DNA of 64,000 nucleotides from Mauremys mutica (lineage: Eukaryota; Chordata; Testudines; Geoemydidae): NCBI RefSeq assembly GCF_020497125.1, contig NC_059072.1, forward strand, positions 306,608,781-306,672,780, read 5' to 3'. The notes under the pieces are model-generated. The model made no database searches and was not told the DNA's origin. It worked only from the letters and a program-made list of their open reading frames with translations. Shown here piece after piece: positions 21,626 to 32,482 of the stretch (position 1 is its first letter; the number at the start of each line of letters is the position of its first letter). Both the position numbers and the translations under genes were made by a program.

Positions 21626-22575
21626 TGCTCTGCAATCACATTCACTAACTCCTTTAGCACCCTTGGATGCAGCGCATCTGGCCCCATGGACTTGTGCTCG
21701 TCCAGTTTTTCTAAATAGTTCCGAATCACTTCTTTCTCCACAGAGGGCTGGTCATCTCCTCCCCATGCTGTGCTGCCCAGTGCAGTAGTCTTGGAGCTGA
21801 CCTTGTTTGTGAAGACAGAGGCAAAAAAAGCATTAAGTATATTAGCTTTTTCCACATCCTCTATCACTAGGTTGCTTCCCTCATTCAGTAAGGGGCCCAC
21901 ACTTTCCTTGACTTTATTCTTGTTGCTAACATACTTTAAGAAACCCTTCTTATTACTCTTAACATCTCTTGCTAGCTGCAACTCCAAGTGTGATTTGGCC
22001 TTCCTGATTTCACTCCTGCATGCCTGAGCAATATTTTTATACTCCTCCCTGGTCATTTGTCCAATCTTCCACTTCTTGTAAGCTTCTTTTTTTGTGTTTA
22101 AGATCAGCAAGGATTTCACTGTTAAGCCAAGCTGGTCCCCTGCCATATTTACTATTCTTTCTACACATCGGGATGGTTTGTTCCTGCAACCTCAATAAGG
22201 ATTCTTTAAAATACAGCCAGCTCTCCTGGACTCCTTTCCCCCTTCATGTTATTCTCCCAGGGGATCCTGCCCATCAGTTCCCTGAGGGAGTCAAAGTCTG
22301 CTTTTCTGAAGTCCAGGGTCTGTATTTTGCTGCCTTCCTTTCTTCCTTGTTTCAGGATCCTGAACTCAGTCATCTCATGGTCACTGCCTCCCAGGTTCCC
22401 ATCCACTTTTGCTTCTCCTACTAATTCTTCCCTTTTTGTGAGCTGCAGGTCAAGAAGAGCTCTGCCCCTAGTTGGTTTCTCCAGCACTTGCACCAGGAAA
22501 TTGTCCCCTACACTTCCCAAAAACTTCCTGGATTGTCTGTGCATCGCTGTATTGCTCTCCCGGCAGATATCGGGG

Positions 22576-22807
22576 CAGGGCTGGCTCCAGGCACCAGTAT
22601 TCCAAGCAGGTGCTTGGGGCGGCAATCTGCAAGGGGCGGCAGTCCGTGTGTTTTTGCCCCCAAGCAGCACGCCTAATTGCCACCGCGGACGGCGGGAGCT
22701 GTCCGTGTGCCATTAGGGTGGCACACGTATTTCCGTGGCGGCGGCAATTCGGTGGCAGCTTCTATGTTCAGCTGCCCACGGCGGCAAAAACAGTAGAGCC
22801 GGCCCTG
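22576..22807. mobile_element. Non-autonomous hAT element (232 bp)
   Basis: Perfect 8-bp duplication TATCGGGG (22568-22575 and 22808-22815). Ends CAGGGCTGGCTCCAG and, inverted, CAGGGCCGGCTCTAC. Shares the GGTGCTTGGGGCGGCA motif with 10683-10900, so same family. It interrupts the endonuclease of the CR1, so it is younger than that CR1. Confidence 0.93.
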
Positions 22808-23144
22808 TATCGGGGTGCTTGAAGTCCCCATGAGAACCAGGTCCTGTGATCTAGTAAGTTATTTTAGTTGCCGGAAGAAAGTCTAGTCCACCTGGTGTGG
22901 CAGTCTGTAGCAGACTCCCACCACGACATCACCCTTGTTGCTCACACTTCTAAACTTAATCCAGAGACTCTCAGGTTTTTCTGCAGTTCCATACTGGAGC
23001 TCTGAGCAGTCATACTGCTCTCTTACATACAATTCAATTCCTCCACCTTTTTCTGCCCTGCCTGTCCTTCCTGAACAGTTTATATCCATCCATGACGGTA
23101 CTCCAGTCATGTGATTTATCCCACCAGGTCCCTGTTATTCCAAT

Positions 23145-23351
23145 CTGCGTTTTAATTTAATTTTAAATGAAACTTAAACATTTTAAAAACTTTATTTAAT
23201 TTACATATAACAATAGTTTAGTTATATATTATAGACTTACAGAAAGAGGCCTTCTAAAACGGTTAAAATGTATTACCGGCACACAAAACCTTAAATTAGG
23301 GTGAATAAATGAAGACTCGGCACACCACTTCTGAAAGGTTGCCGACCCCTG
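23145..23351 (-). mobile_element. Truncated hAT-like element (AT-rich)
   Basis: Read leftward it begins CAGGGGTCGGCAACCTTTCA and continues GTGTGCCGAGTCTTCATTTA, features of an abundant turtle hAT family with CAGGGGTC termini (compare 4284-5252). The other terminus is missing: it ends in AT-rich sequence against the CR1 near 23145. Confidence 0.65.
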
Positions 23352-23876
23352 TACTAAACAGTCATTTATCATTTCCAAAGTCTCTGAAGCAGAGCCCAGC
23401 CTGAATCGGAAAATTCAGACATTTGTTCCTGGCTGGATTTCAAACTCCTAGAGTTTGTGAGTGGACAGATTCAGGTTCCCATTCAGCCCATTAAAGGGTG
23501 AGGTCCTACTCAAGGACGGGCTCAGTTACAGATTCTGGAACAGCCATCTCTTCCCCACTGTCACCCTTAGAAAACAGGAAAGGAAAGGAGTTTGATCTGA
23601 GTTTTCAGTTTGGGAGGATCTCTGCTTTTCAAGTGCAGGATAAGTTCAAGGTGGAATCTGCCAAACCAGTAAAATAAAGCAGGAGGTCCACATTCCAGAT
23701 TCTGATTTTTAAACTAATGTGTTCACCTTGAGTCAATTTTATGATTTATTAGGATCACAGTGGAGACCAAAATGAACACCAAAAATGTTTCCCTGGCCTA
23801 TATATAATGGTGCTACTTGCATAGCCAAGAAACTGTTACAGTTTTAAAAAAATCAATAGCATTACTTTTGTTACAA
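23352..23876. other. No gene recognised
   Basis: Short spacer between a hAT fragment and the CR1 tail; no motif found. Confidence 0.5.
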
Positions 23877-23905
23877 AACATAAGAACATAAGAACATAAG
23901 AAAGG
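23877..23905 (-). repeat. CR1 3'-terminal 8-bp tail repeats
   Basis: Consecutive CATAAGAA units on plus. In CR1 such short direct repeats at the 3' end are thought to serve in target-primed reverse transcription; they fix the 3' boundary. Confidence 0.8.
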
Positions 23906-24083
23906 CCGTACCGGGTCAGACCAGAGGTCCATCTAGCCCAGTATCTGTCTACCGACAGTGGCCAATGCCAGGTGCCCCTGAGGGAGTGAACCTAACAGGC
24001 AATGATCAAGTGATCTCTCTCCTGCCATCCATCTCCATCCTCTGACGAACAGAGGCTAGGGACACCATTCTTACCCATCCTGG

Positions 24084-27059
24084 CTAATAGCCATTTATGG
24101 ACTTAGCCACCATGAATTTATCCAGTCCCCTTTTAAACATTGTTATAGTCCTAGCCTTCACAACCTCCTCAGGTAAGGAGTTCCACAAGTTGACTGTGCG
24201 CTGCGTGAAGAAGAACTTCCTTTTATTTGTTTTAAACCTGCTGCCTATTAATTTCATTTGGTGACCCCTAGTTCTTGTATTATGGGAATAAGTAAATAAC
24301 TTTTCCTTATCCACTTTCTCAACATCACTCATGATTTTATATACCTCTATCATGTCCCCCCTTAGTCTTCTCTTTTCCAAACTGAAGAGTCCTAGCCTCT
24401 TTAATCTTTCCTCATATGGGACCCTCTCTAAACCCCTAATCATTTTAGTTGCTCTTTTCTGAACCTTTTCTAGTGCTAGAATATCTTTTTTGAGGTGAGG
24501 AGACCACATCTGTACACAGTATTCGAGATGTGGGCGTACCATGGATTTATATAAGGGCAATAATATATTCTCAGTCTTATTTTCTATCCCCTTTTTAATG
24601 ATTCCTAACATCCTGTTTGCTTTTTTGACCGCCTCTGCACACTGCGTGGACATCTTCAGAGAACTATCCACTATAACTCCAAGATCTTTTTCCTGACTCG
24701 TTGTAGCTAAATTAGCCCCCATCATGTTGTATGTATAGTTGGGGTTATTTTTTCCAATGTGCATTACTTTACATTTATCCACATTAAATTTCATTTGCCA
24801 TTTTGTTGCCCAATCACTTAGTTTTGTGAGATCTTTTTGAAGTTCTTCACAATCTGCTTTTGTCTTAACTATCTTGAGCAGTTTAGTATCATCTGCAAAC
24901 TTTGCCACCTCACTGTTTACCCCTTTCTCCAGATCATTTATGAATAAATTGAATAGGATTGGTCCTAGGACTGACCCTTGGGGAACACCACTAGTTACCC
25001 CTCTCCATTCTGAGAATTTACCATTAATTCCTACCCTTTGTTCCCTGTCCTTTAACCAGTTCTCAATCCATGAAAGGACCTTTCCTTTTATCCCATGACA
25101 GCTTAATTTACGTAAGAGCCTTTGGTGAGGGACCTTGTCAAAGGCTTTCTGGAAATCTAAGTACACTATGTCCACCGGATCCCCCTTGTCCACATGTTTG
25201 TTGACCCCTTCAAAGAACTCTAATAGATTAGTAAGACACGATTTCCCTTTACAGAAACCATGTTGACTATCGCTCAAGAGTTTATGTTTTTCTATGTGTC
25301 TGACAATTTTATTCTTTACTATTGTTTCAACTAATTTGCCCGGTACCGACGTTAGACTTACCGGTCTGTAATTGCCGGGATCACCCCTAGAGCCCTTTTT
25401 AAATATTGGCGTTACATTAGCTAACTTCCAGTCATTGGGTACCGAAGCCGATTTAAAGGACAGGTTACAAACCTTAGTTAATAGTTCCGCAACTTCACAT
25501 TTGAGTTCTTTCAGAACTCTTGGGTGAATGCCATCTGGTCCCGGTGACTTGTTAATGTTGAGTCTATCAATTAATTCCAAAACCTCCTCTAGTGACACTT
25601 CAATCTGTGACAGTTCCTCAGATTTGTCACCTACAAAAGCCAGCTCAGGTTTGGGAATCTCCCTAACATCCTCAGCCGTGAAGACTGAAGCAAAGAATCC
25701 ATTTAGTTTCTCCGCAATGACTTCATCATCTTTAAGCGCTCCTTTTGAATTTTGATCGTCAAGGGGCCCCACTGGTTGTTTAGCAGGCTTCCTGCTTCTG
25801 ATGTACTTAAAAAACATTTTGTTATTACCTTTGGAGTTTTTGGCTAGCCGTTCTTCAAACTCCTCTTTGGCTTTTCTTATTACACTCTTGCACTTAAGTT
25901 GGCAGCGTTTGTGCTCCTTTCTATTTGCCCCACTAGGATTTGACTTCCACCTTTTAAAGGAAGTCTTTTTATCTCTCACTGCTTCTTTTACATGGTTGTT
26001 AAGCCACGGTGGCTCTTTTTTAGTTCTTTTACTGTTTTTCTTAATTTGGGGTATACATTGAAGTTGGGCCTCTATTATGGTGTCTTTAAAAAGGGCCCAC
26101 GCAACTTGCAGGGATTTCACTTTAGTCACTGTACCTTTTAACTTTTGTCTAACTAACCCTCTCATTTTTGTATAGTTCCCCCTTTTGAAATTAAAGGCCA
26201 CAGTGTTGGGCAGTTGAGATGTTCTTCCCACCACAGGGATGTTGAATGCTATTGTATTATGGTCACTATTTCCAAGCGGTCCTGCTACAGTTACCTCTTG
26301 GACCAGCTCCTGCGCTCCACTCAGGATTAAATCTAGAGTCGCCTCTCCCCTTGTGGGTTCCCGTACCAGCTGCTCCATGAAGCAGTCGTTTAAAGTATCG
26401 AGAAATTTTATCTCTGCATTTCGTCCTGAAGTGAAATGTTCCCAGTCAATATGGGGATAATTGAAATCCCCCACTATTATTGGGTTCTTAATTTTGATAG
26501 CCTCTCTAATTTCCCTTAGCATTTCATCATCATTATTACTGTCCTGGTCAGGTGGTCGATAATAGATCCCTACTGTTATATTTTTACTAGAGCATGAAAT
26601 TTCTATCCATAGAGACTCTATGGAACCTGTGGATTCGCTTAAGATTTTTACTTCATTTGAATCTACACTTTCTTTAACATATAGTGCCACTCCTCCCCCT
26701 GCACGGCCTGTTCTGTCCTTCCGATATATTTTGTACCCCGGAATGATTGTGTCCCATTGATTGCTCTCAGTCCACCAGGTTTCTGTGATGCCTATTATAT
26801 CTATATCCTCCTTTATCACAAGGCACTCTAGTTCACCCATCTTATTATTTAGACTTCTGGCATTTGTGTACAAGCACTTTAAAAACTTGTCCCTGTTTAT
26901 TAGCCTGCCTTTTTCTGATGTGCCAGATTCTTTTTTATGTGACTGTTTATCATCTGATCCGGCCCTTACATTATATTTCTCATTTCTCTGCTCCTGACTA
27001 TAACCTGGAGATTCTCTATCATCAGACTCTCCCCTAAGAGAAGTCTGTGTCCGATCCAC
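24084..27059 (-). CDS. CR1 ORF2 protein: AP-endonuclease and reverse transcriptase
   Basis: This 991-residue open frame is the usual length of a complete CR1 ORF2. The endonuclease occupies roughly residues 58-275: TNARSLNNK (65-73), ITETWW (91-96), GVALYVK (123-129), [10 protein letters not shown] (197-206) and SDHN (265-268), the expected metal-binding and catalytic set. The RT spans roughly 490-780: [12 protein letters not shown] (502-513), [19 protein letters not shown] (553-571), [12 protein letters not shown] (633-644, first catalytic Asp), [10 protein letters not shown] (691-700), FADD (721-724, catalytic pair) and [10 protein letters not shown]. The C-terminus has [18 protein letters not shown] and WNSLPEEVV. 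No stop or frameshift is seen. The first Met is uncertain; conserved sequence begins near residue 58. It would nick DNA and copy CR1 RNA in the nucleus. Recent activity is plausible, not shown. Confidence 0.95.
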   Translation of the reverse strand: MDRTQTSLRGESDDRESPGYSQEQRNEKYNVRAGSDDKQSHKKESGTSEKGRLINRDKFLKCLYTNARSLNNKMGELECLVIKEDIDIIGITETWWTESNQWDTIIPGYKIYRKDRTGRAGGGVALYVKESVDSNEVKILSESTGSIESLWIEISCSSKNITVGIYYRPPDQDSNNDDEMLREIREAIKIKNPIIVGDFNYPHIDWEHFTSGRNAEIKFLDTLNDCFMEQLVREPTRGEATLDLILSGAQELVQEVTVAGPLGNSDHNTIAFNIPVVGRTSQLPNTVAFNFKRGNYTKMRGLVRQKLKGTVTKVKSLQVAWALFKDTIIEAQLQCIPQIKKNSKRTKKEPPWLNNHVKEAVRDKKTSFKRWKSNPSGANRKEHKRCQLKCKSVIRKAKEEFEERLAKNSKGNNKMFFKYIRSRKPAKQPVGPLDDQNSKGALKDDEVIAEKLNGFFASVFTAEDVREIPKPELAFVGDKSEELSQIEVSLEEVLELIDRLNINKSPGPDGIHPRVLKELKCEVAELLTKVCNLSFKSASVPNDWKLANVTPIFKKGSRGDPGNYRPVSLTSVPGKLVETIVKNKIVRHIEKHKLLSDSQHGFCKGKSCLTNLLEFFEGVNKHVDKGDPVDIVYLDFQKAFDKVPHQRLLRKLSCHGIKGKVLSWIENWLKDREQRVGINGKFSEWRGVTSGVPQGSVLGPILFNLFINDLEKGVNSEVAKFADDTKLLKIVKTKADCEELQKDLTKLSDWATKWQMKFNVDKCKVMHIGKNNPNYTYNMMGANLATTSQEKDLGVIVDSSLKMSTQCAEAVKKANRMLGIIKKGIENKTENILLPLYKSMVRPHLEYCVQMWSPHLKKDILALEKVQKRATKMIRGLERVPYEERLKRLGLFSLEKRRLRGDMIEVYKIMSDVEKVDKEKLFTYSHNTRTRGHQMKLIGSRFKTNKRKFFFTQRTVNLWNSLPEEVVKARTITMFKRGLDKFMVAKSINGY

Positions 27060-27094
27060 ACGCTCCTCTGCAGCAGTCGGCTTTCCCCCATCTC

Positions 27095-28018
27095 CTAGTT
27101 TAACAACTGCTCTACAACCTTTTTAATGTTTAGTGCCAGCAGTCTGGTTCCACTTTGGTTTAGGTGGAGCCCATCTCTCCTGTATAGGCTCCTCCCATCC
27201 CAGAAGTTTCCCCAGTTCCTAATGAACGTGAACCCCTCCTCTCTACACCATCGTCTCATCCACGCATTGAGACTCTGAAGCTCTGCCTGCCTACCTGGCC
27301 CTGCGCGTGGAACTGGGAGCATTTCTGAAAATGCCACCTTAGAGGTCCTGGATTTCAGTCTCTTCCCTAGCAGCCTAAATTTGGCTTCCAGGACATCTCT
27401 CCTACCCTTCCCTATGTCATTGGTACCTACATGTACCACGACCACCGGCTCCTCCCCAGCACTACACATAAGTCTATCTAGATGCCTCGAGAGATCCGCA
27501 ACCTTCGCACCAGGCAGGCAAGTCACCATACGGTTCTCCCGGTCATCACAGACCCAGCTATCTACATTTCTAATAATCGAATCTCCCATTACTAACACCT
27601 GCCTTTTCCTAGAAACTGGAGTTCCCTCCCCCGGAGAGGCAACCTCAGTGCGAGAGGCAACCCCAGCACCATCTGGAAGGAGGGTCCCAACTACGGGAAA
27701 GTTTCCCTCTGCTCCCATTGACTGCTCTACTTCCCTGGGCCCTTCTTCCTCCTCAACAGCACAGGAGCTGTCTAAGCGGAGGTGGGACAATTCTACAGTG
27801 TCCCGGAAAGCCTCATCAACATACCTCTCTGCCTCTCTCAGATCCTCCAGTTCCGCCACCCTGGCCTCCAAAGTCCGTACATGGTCTCTGAGGGCCAGGA
27901 GCTCCTTGCACCGACTGCACACGTACGCCACCCGCCCACAGGGCAGGTAATCATACATGCGACAGTCAGTGCAATAAACTGGATAGCCCCCACTCTGCTG
28001 CTGGGCTTCTGCCTGCAT
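27095..28018 (-). CDS. CR1 ORF1 protein: Cys-rich N-terminus and SGNH esterase domain
   Basis: The frame is 307 residues. The N-terminus has Cys16, Cys19, Cys27, Cys34 and Cys37 in a zinc-finger-like arrangement (YCTDC...YVCSRC), followed by a heptad-like helix ([20 protein letters not shown], 43-62). A low-complexity acidic linker leads to an SGNH-type hydrolase at about 138-305: GDS (145-147, nucleophile Ser147), VHVGTND (195-201, oxyanion Gly/Asn) and DGLHLN (282-287, Asp282 and His285). All four catalytic blocks are present. CR1 ORF1 esterases are known; their role in transposition is unclear. ORF2 follows after about 35 bp on one RNA. The N-terminal assignment as zinc-binding is inference. 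Confidence 0.93.
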   Translation of the reverse strand: MQAEAQQQSGGYPVYCTDCRMYDYLPCGRVAYVCSRCKELLALRDHVRTLEARVAELEDLREAERYVDEAFRDTVELSHLRLDSSCAVEEEEGPREVEQSMGAEGNFPVVGTLLPDGAGVASRTEVASPGEGTPVSRKRQVLVMGDSIIRNVDSWVCDDRENRMVTCLPGAKVADLSRHLDRLMCSAGEEPVVVVHVGTNDIGKGRRDVLEAKFRLLGKRLKSRTSKVAFSEMLPVPRAGPGRQAELQSLNAWMRRWCREEGFTFIRNWGNFWDGRSLYRRDGLHLNQSGTRLLALNIKKVVEQLLN

Positions 28019-28030
28019 TGTCTCCTAGTT

Positions 28031-28310
28031 AGTGAAATAAATAAAAGAACAGGCCAAGAACTGAACCTTGGGGATTCCAGCAGAGAGAAGTTTCAGTTCA
28101 CTGCTCTTTACAAAGGGTTTATTTGAAAGCAATTTGATATATAATCTCTCAGCAACAGTCCTGTACTTATTATTTTCTCACTAAAACATTATGCTCAAAT
28201 GCACAGAGAGCTTTGCTTAGGTCAATAAAATAGCTCCAAGTAAGCCTCTATTATCGAAAGATAACGAAATGTCACTAGTGACCTTAACAATGCAGTAGCT
28301 GACATTGTAC
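28031..28310 (-). pseudogene. L2-like LINE reverse transcriptase fragment
   Basis: Leftward reading gives a degraded YFIDLSKALCAFEHNVLVRK (FIDLSKAFDTVDHNILL..), then a stretch near DYISNCFQ and ESPRFSSWPVLLFISLTN ([19 protein letters not shown]). Spacing between the blocks fits an L2/Rex-type RT. Several stops. The CR1 at 23877-28030 abuts its 3' side, so the CR1 probably inserted here. The downstream part of the L2-like copy was not found on the other side. Confidence 0.45.
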
Positions 28311-28929
28311 TAGCTCCTAAAAGCAGACTTGCTTGACACTGAAGTGCTATTAACTTCTAAAAGATTTACAGCATTCTACAGTATTGAAATTAGATTATGA
28401 TTTTTCAGGTCCAAAGAGATCTGATTTTAGTTGTCAAATTCTGTCCTGAAAAATACACAAGGCTCTCAGTGATTTCCCAGGAAGCATTAGAACTTTGTCC
28501 TAACAGTGGATGTGCTCAGTTTTCTCACTCAACAAATCCCCATTTTTCAGAACTGACTGAAGAAATAAACAGGTTTAGACATATTTAAAGGCTTTCAAGT
28601 AGAGGCTGCACAGTAAAATTTGTTCTTCTCCCAGCCCCTGCAAAAAGGAAAGGCCAAAATAAAAATTGGTTTCTATGAATGAGTAGAAAAATCAGTCAGT
28701 GAATCTTGGCTTATCATAGCCAATTCCATTATAATTATGATCCAAAAGGAACTTGAGAGAAACAAAATGATCATTCAAAGACAGGGGATTGAAAAAATAC
28801 CAGCTGGAGCACCACTATGTTTAAGAATCTCATTCTGCCTTGATTGATGTTCACTATCCATAGACAGCTTGCTGTCTACTACTTGTATTGCTGACCTGTA
28901 CACAGTCCTGATTCTGCTGCCTTTACTCT
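28311..28929. other. No gene recognised
   Basis: AT-rich spacer between LINE copies; no motif found. Confidence 0.5.
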
Positions 28930-31900
28930 TGGGAGCCTCTTGGAACACAAAAGAGAAAATGTACAAAGTAATTGGTATGAGGCTCTCTATCTATCTTTTC
29001 GGAAGGATGTGTATGGGAAAAAAGGAGGAGGTGTTGTACTGTACGTCAAGAATGTATATGTAACCCTTCTGCCAGGCCGAATTGATAGCAGCAAGGGCCG
29101 GGTTCAATACATAGGGGTCCCTTCCCTACAACGTAATGCAAAACCAGCTCGAGCCCCCACCCAGTGACCTGGGAAAATCTTACACACACCCCTGGGCGCC
29201 TTGAAGAGGCAATACTTCCCCTCTCGCAAGCACAGAGTCTCGGTGTAGCAGAAAAGGTTTAATTACATGAGATAAACAACAAGCATTAAATTGGGAAAAC
29301 ACCTCAACTAGAGTTCATAGATCAAACCGTGAGCAAAGACCCACCCCAGGAAATTGGGGCATGTCCTTTTCCCTGGGCTCTTGAGTCCAGCAACCCCCAA
29401 ATCACTCCAAGACTCCAAAGTCCAATACCCCAAATGTCCCTAAAGTCCAGCAACCCAAAGATCACCCACAGTCCCAAAAGTCCCACAATCCAAAAGTCTC
29501 TGTCCAGGGTCAGTGCAGCCCCAGAGTTCGAAAGTCTCTCTGCAGAGGTTCCCCCCCCCCAGCCTGGGTAGAAAGGGGCACTTTACGTGGTACGGGGCCA
29601 ACTGCCCTGCCTCTCTGTGGGGTTCTGCTTCCGCCTTCTCCACAAACTGCTCTGCTCCTCCAGCCGTCCTCACAAACTGCTCCGCTCCGCCAGCTGCTCT
29701 GCTCCACCAGCCGTCCCATGATCCGCTCCAGCCATCCCCACAAACTGCTCGGCTCTGCTCACTCCATGGCCCCACAAACTGCTCCACTCCACTCCGCCAG
29801 CTGCTCTGCTCCACAGTATAACTTCAGGCTCCCCCACTAGTTAGCACAGTACTCAGTGCGCTCAGCTCAGCAATTGCAGCTCTTTAGTGATTTCAGCTCA
29901 CAGTAGGGGAGCCACAGTGCTGGTGCACCATTAGCCCAAAGTGAATTCAGCTCAGTAACCTGTATCTAGATTCTTAAGGGAATCAAAAATCAGCTCTGAT
30001 ATTCTACAGTGGAGAGAGGAGTAGGTAGAACTGGTGCTTCTGGCTCATACAGGGCACCCACACCACCAGGCACAAATGCCTACCCCCAGTCTCTCTCAAT
30101 TCACTGGGTTTTGGAACCAATGTCCCTTGTCTAGCAAGTGCTATTTAGTTGATGGTGAAACCCTTTATCATAAAACAGTTTCGTAGTTCCTCATTTACTT
30201 AATCAGGGTGACAACACTTTATTCCTCCTGCCCCAATAACAAAGAAATTGGGGATCCCACCGCTGTGAAAGTAACCATTTTAGGCTGCCGTGGGCTATGC
30301 TAGGCGGAGTGGGTGTGCCTATGCAAACACGATCAGCCTCTGAAATTCTTTTCCACACTCGCCATAATTCACCACCAGATGTCAGGGTAGAGCTTATCCT
30401 GACTCTGCTTATATATACACTTGCTCAGAGATCCAAGAGGAAGTGACCAGCAGACATACTGGGAGTCTCTGGGTGGGGATAAAAAGGGGAAAGAATAGTA
30501 TTGCTGGTATTATGGTGGGAGACCACCAAAAGGAAGTGGATGAGGCATTCTACAAGCAGGTAACAATATTAGCTATCTGAAAACCAAAAGGGATACATAC
30601 AGGAAATGGAAGGAGGGGCATGTCACCAAGGAAGTATAAATGGGAATAGCACAAGTTTGTAGGAACAAAATCAGGAAAGCCAAGGCACAGAATGAGTTAC
30701 AGCTGGCAAGGAATGTTAGAGACAACTAGAAATGTTCTACAAATATGTCAAACAAAAAAGAAAGATGAGGAATGGCATGGGTCCACTGCTCAATGGAGAA
30801 GGTGAGCTGGTAACGGAAGATGACAGGAAGGCAGAGCTGTTCAATGTCTACTTTGCTTCAGTCTTCTTACAAAAAAATAACATGCAACCGGATGACTAGC
30901 GAAGTTACCATACACAATAAAGGGGAAAGGATGCAGATAAGGATAATAACAAACACAACAGATATTCTAACTAATTTGAATGAATTCAAGTCAGCAAGGT
31001 CTGATGCTGTTCAGCCCAGGGTGCCGAAGAAATTAGCTGAAGAAATCTCGGAGCCACTGGCAATAATATTTACAAATTCATGGATGACAGGAGAGGCCCT
31101 GGAAGACTGGAGAAAAGCTAATGTAGTGCCCAGCTTTAAAAAGGGAAAAAGGAGGAACCAAGATACTGTAGACTCATGAGCCTGACTTTGATACCTGGGA
31201 AGCTATTCGAGCAATGTATAAAGCATTCAAGTTGCAAATACCTGGAGGATAAAGGGGTGATCACTAGCAGCCAGCATGAATTACTAAGAACAAATCATGC
31301 CTAACCAGCTTATTTCCTTCTTTGACAAAGTAACTGGTTTGGTGGATGGGGGAATGTTGTAGACATAATATACTTGGACTTCAGCAAGGCTTTTGAAACA
31401 GTCCCACATAACATTTGGATATGTAAACTGGAGGAATGTGGGCTCAGTAGAACTACCATTAAGTGGATACATAATTGGTTAAATAACTGCAAACAAAGAG
31501 TAGCTAGTAATGGAATGATGTCAGATTGGAAGGAGGTCTCAAATGGGGTTCCACAAGAATCCATTTTGGGTCCAGTGTTATTTAACATCTTTATTAATGA
31601 CCTGGATGTAGGTATAGACAGAATGCTGCTCAAATTTCCAGATGACAGAAAGCTGGGGTGGGGTTGAAAACACTTTGAAGGATAGAGCTAAAATGCAAAA
31701 GGATCTTGATAAATTGGAGAACTGGGTTATAGACAACAAAATGAAATTCAACATAGCCAAAGGTAAGGTGCTAGACTTAGGAAAGAAAAACCAAATGCAC
31801 AAATACAGAATGAGGGATAACTGGCTTGGCAGCAGCACTTCTGAGAAGGATCTGGGAGTTGTGGTGGATCACAACCTCAACATGAGTCAACAATGCAATG

Positions 31901-32482
31901 CTGTTGCAAATGAAAGCAAATGCAATTTTGGGTTGCATTAACAAAGGCATAGCATGCAAGTCATGGGAGGTGATAGTACCTCTCTGCTCAGCACTAGTTA
32001 GGCCTCAGCTGGAGTACTGTGTCCAATATTGATCACCAGCATATAGAAAGGATGTAAAGAAAGTGGAAAGAATCCAGAAGCAAGCAACAAAGATGATCAA
32101 AGGGATGGAATGCAAGCTATATGAGCAATGGCTGAAGGAACTGCATATATTTAGTTTGGGAAAAAAGGAGATTAAGGGGGGAAATAGGGGTCTTCAAATA
32201 CTTGACAGGCTGCCATAAAAAGATGTAGAAAAGCTGTTGTTTCTTGCTACAGAGGGCAGGACAAGAGGCAATGGGTTCAAACTACAACATAGCAAATTTT
32301 GATTAAATCTCAGGAAAAACTTTCTAACTCTAAGAACAGAAGGATAATGGAACAAACTGCCTAGGGAGGTCATGGCAGCTCCTTCACTGGAGGTTTTCAA
32401 AAAGAGGCTGGATACCCATCTGTTTTGGATGGTTTAGACACAACGAATCCCTTTTAACCCTGTGGTTCTATGATTCCGTGTC
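28930..32482 (+). mobile_element. Decayed CR1, plus strand, split by solo LTR
   Basis: The endonuclease piece GKKGGGVVLYVKNVY ends at 29058, and TCSEIQEEV...LWVGIKRGKNSIAGIM continues from 30414 after the LTR. Further on come the linker (30600-30850), RSDAVQPRVPKKLAEEISEP (31000), [14 protein letters not shown] (31374), [20 protein letters not shown] (31560) and FPDDRKLG (31635, from FADDTKLG), then [18 protein letters not shown] and the C-terminus. The 3' end is GGTTCTATGATTCCGTG near 32480. Stops occur throughout; one catalytic block is FPDD, not FADD. Confidence 0.82.
29059..30413 (+). mobile_element. Solo LTR, family A copy 2 (1355 bp)
   Basis: Starts TGTAACCCTTCTGCCAGGCC and ends GACTCTGCTTATA, with TATA on both sides (29055-29058 and 30414-30417) as a 4-bp duplication; the low complexity at the right edge leaves 1-2 bp uncertainty. 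CR1 coding resumes across it. Its middle (about 29620-29815) is a tandem-like array of CTGCTC-rich units about 30 bp long, absent or different in copy 1. No internal genes remain. Confidence 0.78.

Larger units (their letters stand above)
20151..23140 (-). mobile_element. CR1, 5'-truncated, frameshifted (about 3 kb)
   Basis: The tail CATAGAATCATAGAATATCA on plus marks the 3' end. Leftward reading from 23110 gives GRAEKGGGIELYVREQYD and VVVGVCYRLPHQVD (endonuclease), LGGSDHEMTEFRI near 22370 (SDH block), linker at 21556-22146, then [53 protein letters not shown] and [11 protein letters not shown] (RT), and [15 protein letters not shown] with the C-terminus at 20237-20530. All RT motifs survive but at least three frameshifts break the ORF. 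A hAT sits at 22576-22807. The 5' end is cut within the endonuclease. Confidence 0.88.
23877..28030 (-). mobile_element. Near full-length CR1 retrotransposon with two open ORFs
   Basis: ORF1 (27095-28018) and ORF2 (24084-27059) are both uninterrupted, separated by about 35 bp. The 3' UTR (23877-24083) ends in three copies of an 8-bp unit (CATAAGAA on plus, TTCTTATG on the element strand), the normal CR1 tail. Upstream of ORF1 only about 10 bp precede sequence that reads as an L2-like RT, so the 5' UTR is either very short or lost. No target duplication was found, which is normal for CR1. Together these make it the youngest-looking LINE in the window. Confidence 0.93.

Noticed and set aside
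22206..22822. Overlapping 116-156 residue frames on both strands
   Set aside because: They cross the hAT borders at 22576 and 22807; the minus frame is CR1 endonuclease to the border, the rest is chance.
27381..27950. 189-residue plus-strand frame
   Set aside because: It lies antisense to the CR1 ORF1 esterase and has no motif of its own; a shadow of the coding strand.
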